NCBI GenBank assembly: GCA_965153455.1
Contig: OZ234501.1
Coordinates: 2,976,001-3,040,000 of the forward strand
DNA from: Sphagnum compactum
Lineage: Eukaryota > Bryophyta > Sphagnopsida > Sphagnales
DNA: 64,000 nucleotides
Direction of reading: 5' to 3'
A program made the translations under genes and the position numbers. The notes below the pieces were generated by a model. It searched no databases, was not told the DNA's origin, and saw only the letters and a program-made list of their open reading frames with translations. Below, piece after piece: positions 61,101 through 64,000 of this stretch. The number at the start of each line of letters is the position of its first letter. Position 1 is the first letter of the stretch.

Positions 61101-64000
61101 TAATCATATATTGAATATGAGTTGATTGTACCATTTCAATTACAATTGAATAATTTGACTTAGGTGACTTCACAAAAAATATCTAGATAATTTTTCATTC
61201 AAACAAGCATAACTGTGTTGAAAAGAAACATTCTGTTGAAAAATTACTTTCATTCGAAAGATAACAAAAATTATGTTGGAGGCATTTTTACCAAAATGCA
61301 TTTCATATGTTTATCAAAACGCTAGATGAAATCAAAGAAAAACTACCCCCAAAATAATACAAAATGTACCCCCAAAAAATTCATTTTCTTGCCCAAAGCA
61401 ACCCCCCATAATGTGTTTTCACCCATATCACCATGCTCAACAATAATGCCAACAATAATATTTCATGATAACACCAATGATGATGTTCAAAAATAACACC
61501 AACAATGGCATTCAACACCAATAGCTATGCCCAAAAGGAGAGTTCCTTCAATGTAAAAATAAATAGCGTCAAACAAAATTAGCTATTGCAAAAGGGGAAA
61601 AATATCTAACACCACCATGGACAATTACAATGACCAACTAACCAATGAAGGAGTTAAAAACACAAACCTAGAAAATTCAATTGCAATTCATACTCAAAAT
61701 GTGGTGCACAAAAAACAATAGAAAGAATTATGTTAAAGAACCTAAATATTGAAATTCAATGCAAATGTGTTTGTCATCAATAGTGAAAGATCCCCACCAA
61801 AAAAATAAAATAAAATAAAAAATTAGAAAAAAACAAGTTCAGATGCATCAATTAAAGTGAAGTTAAAGAAACCTAGGTAGCTTAATAAAGAGCATGGAGA
61901 GATTACAACACTCATCAAGGTGAAACAAAATTAACACATTGTAGCTTTAAACAAGGTTGACATGAAAAATTAGTTTGAAACAATTGCAACCAAATGGAAA
62001 AAAATCTTTGTAATTATCATGAGTGTTAGATTCTCTTACTGCATGAAAAATGGCCTTGCTTATAAGGATTGATGCATTCATAATCAAACAATCCAAAAAC
62101 CATGTCAAATGACCACCAAAATTATTTCAAAACTTTAATTTTGTTAAATATATTTTTGGGGTGCCACTTTAATGCCATGGTAATCATGGGAATCATGTTA
62201 AATGACTTGTGTGAGTGCTGAAGAATTCAAAATAATAATTCGAAAGAAATTATTTTGAGTTTGGGTTTGAAGCTTTGAACTTGAACAACAATTGCATCAA
62301 AAGCAGTCAATTTGTAAATTACTAAGCTAAAGAATATCTTAATAATGTAATTTTGATGAGAAAAAAATTGAGATGATGTTAATTGATTGCCCACATTCAA
62401 AAAACACTCACAATTTGAAATTTGTGGAATTTGAAAATTTTAACAATTAGAAATTATTAAACATAATCTTAAAATTTCAAACATCCTTTACCACATGTAA
62501 ATGGGGTGTAATGTTCATACATCTCAAGCAAAGTTATATTTTATGATACAAGAAAACAAATCATAAAATAATTAACATATATTTAAACAATTTGAAATTA
62601 GGATAATTTTTCAAAGCAAAACACAGAATTTGGTAAAATTTGTAGTTTTTTGGTAAAATTTAATTATTTATCAAAAGTTAATTTTTAAAATGTGATGTAT
62701 CAAGGAAATCATATGTATTTAATAACATATTAAAAAACTTTCATCCAAATTTTTTTTTGTGAAAAAGTGAAAATGACTAAAAAAATTTTATAGTCTTTGA
62801 ATCCTTTGTCATTATTGGCTCATTTGATTGTGATTGCACCCAAATAAATGGGGAGCCATCTCCACATATTTTAAGAAAATATTTGATCATTTGTCAATAA
62901 CAAGGTAAAATGAAAATTATTAAGCAATGAACCCACAATATGAAGTAGCATAACATTTTCCTCAACTTTTCAGCAAGGCCCATTTCGAATTGATGTTAGA
63001 GTTCATGGGAAAAAGACATGTGTTCAATCCTCCACAGATTTATGATATCATGCAAGATATCATAATCTCAATGTCCAATGGAATGAAAACCCCAATGCAA
63101 AAGCCACAAACACCAAATTCAATCAATTAAAGAATAGGGAATGGATCAAGATCAAGGTGAATGCAAATTATAATGGTTCATTTCAGGTAGATGTAAAACT
63201 TTCAAGAGTCCCTAACATATTTTTATATATTATCCATATGGATATGGTTTTAAATTCTAAGATTTCATTACTGTAATCTTTGACTACTAAGGTTCACTCA
63301 TTTATGAAACCTTTCAAAATTAAGTGAAAACCCATATTGAAAAATGCTTTTGTCTGTTGGTATGGTGAAATCACTTTGGAAATACTAAAAGAAAAACTCA
63401 TAAAGTCCATAAAAATAAAAATACATTTAAATATTTCAATTATGCACCCATTGGGCATAGAAATTTTGACAAACACAAAAGAATTCATTTCAAAAGGACA
63501 TTTGAAAATAAGGCTCAATTCTGACCTTTCAAAGGTTCATAACTACCATTTGGTTAAGGTTTAAAAAAAAATTAAAAAATTCACGCTTAACTTTGTCATT
63601 TCATTTTTCAACTTGATTTTAATCCTTATAAACAATTTGGAATGAAATTCAATATGAGTTCTTGGATTTTTTAACAATCCAACCAATTGACCGGTCCATA
63701 TTTTTTACTTCAAAAGTTCACTATTGATAATGAATGTATTATTTTTAAAAATAATTATGCAAATGTCTTCATAATTAAGTTGTTAGTTTAAAATGAATCA
63801 TCAATTAATGTATTTAAAATTAAATTATTCACCATAAGCATTTAACACAAAACACCATGTAAAAATTACCATTATGGCACCAAAAATGAACCATTATAAC
63901 TTGCATTCATCCATCACAAAATGTTGGCAACATTGGTATTAAACTCAGTTACTCTCTTACATATAAAAGCATGGTTGAAGCAACAAAACAAGGCACACCA
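58180..64000. other. AT-rich gene-free stretch to the window end
   Basis: Very AT-rich, with A and T runs throughout. No frame resembles a known family; the longest, 59989-60312 (+), shows no domain pattern. Two imperfect copies of a CAACAAT-rich segment occur near 60730-60800 and 61425-61510. No tRNA, rRNA or transposon end was identified. Confidence 0.5.

Noticed and set aside
1-64000. CRISPR arrays, bacterial operons, viral or toxin genes
   Set aside because: The DNA is plant nuclear sequence with spliced genes; no spacer-repeat array or such genes were seen.

Overview
The window is nuclear DNA of a land plant. It carries intron-containing genes with GT..AG introns mostly of 100-1000 bases, and the products are plant-type: plant clathrin light chain, plant NAD-isocitrate dehydrogenase regulatory subunit, and serine/threonine phosphatase 5 (PP5) with N-terminal TPRs. 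The genes are few, set among AT-rich, gene-poor DNA and decayed transposons. Short introns and plain gene structures would suit a bryophyte or another non-flowering plant. That placement is inference; the sequence does not name the species.

Layout: 0.2-2.9 kb (-) is a NUP50-like nucleoporin gene whose 3' end lies outside the window. 3.5-7.9 kb is AT-rich intergenic DNA. 7.9-9.0 kb (-) is a PPR gene relic. 9.2-10.7 kb (-) is a broken D-cysteine desulfhydrase/ACC-deaminase-type gene that still has its introns. 11.2 kb holds a strong foldback hairpin. 13.8-15.4 kb (-) is clathrin light chain. 16.6-17.1 kb holds a hairpin-bearing minisatellite and a 154-bp CACTA-type miniature element with AGG target duplications. 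18.2-21.8 kb is a decayed Ty3/gypsy element with probable LTR-like DNA. 22.7-24.7 kb (+) is NAD-isocitrate dehydrogenase regulatory subunit.

The main feature is a large inverted duplication, about 27.0-35.05 kb and 35.7-44.0 kb. Each arm carries a complete 12-exon PP5 gene. The two genes are divergent and have identical exon lengths, and each encodes 488 residues with every catalytic motif intact. The 0.6-kb centre holds short repeats in both orientations, and both 5' leaders hold a tandem repeat of about 115-120 bases in different copy numbers.

44-54 kb has no recognisable gene. It does hold a 313-bp miniature element with 46-bp near-perfect terminal inverted repeats around a captured MULE/FAR1-like coding fragment, plus several dispersed and tandem repeats. 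54.9-55.9 kb (+) is a two-exon gene for a heavy-metal-associated (HMA) domain protein, preceded by a GC-rich promoter with repeated CGCG-containing motifs. 56-64 kb is AT-rich, with a TAG-rich degenerate repeat near 57.7-58.2 kb and no supported gene.

The intact genes are housekeeping genes: nuclear transport, endocytosis, TCA cycle, HSP90-linked phosphatase signalling and metal binding. They do not form a pathway together. All exon boundaries come from reading splice sites and family conservation by eye.
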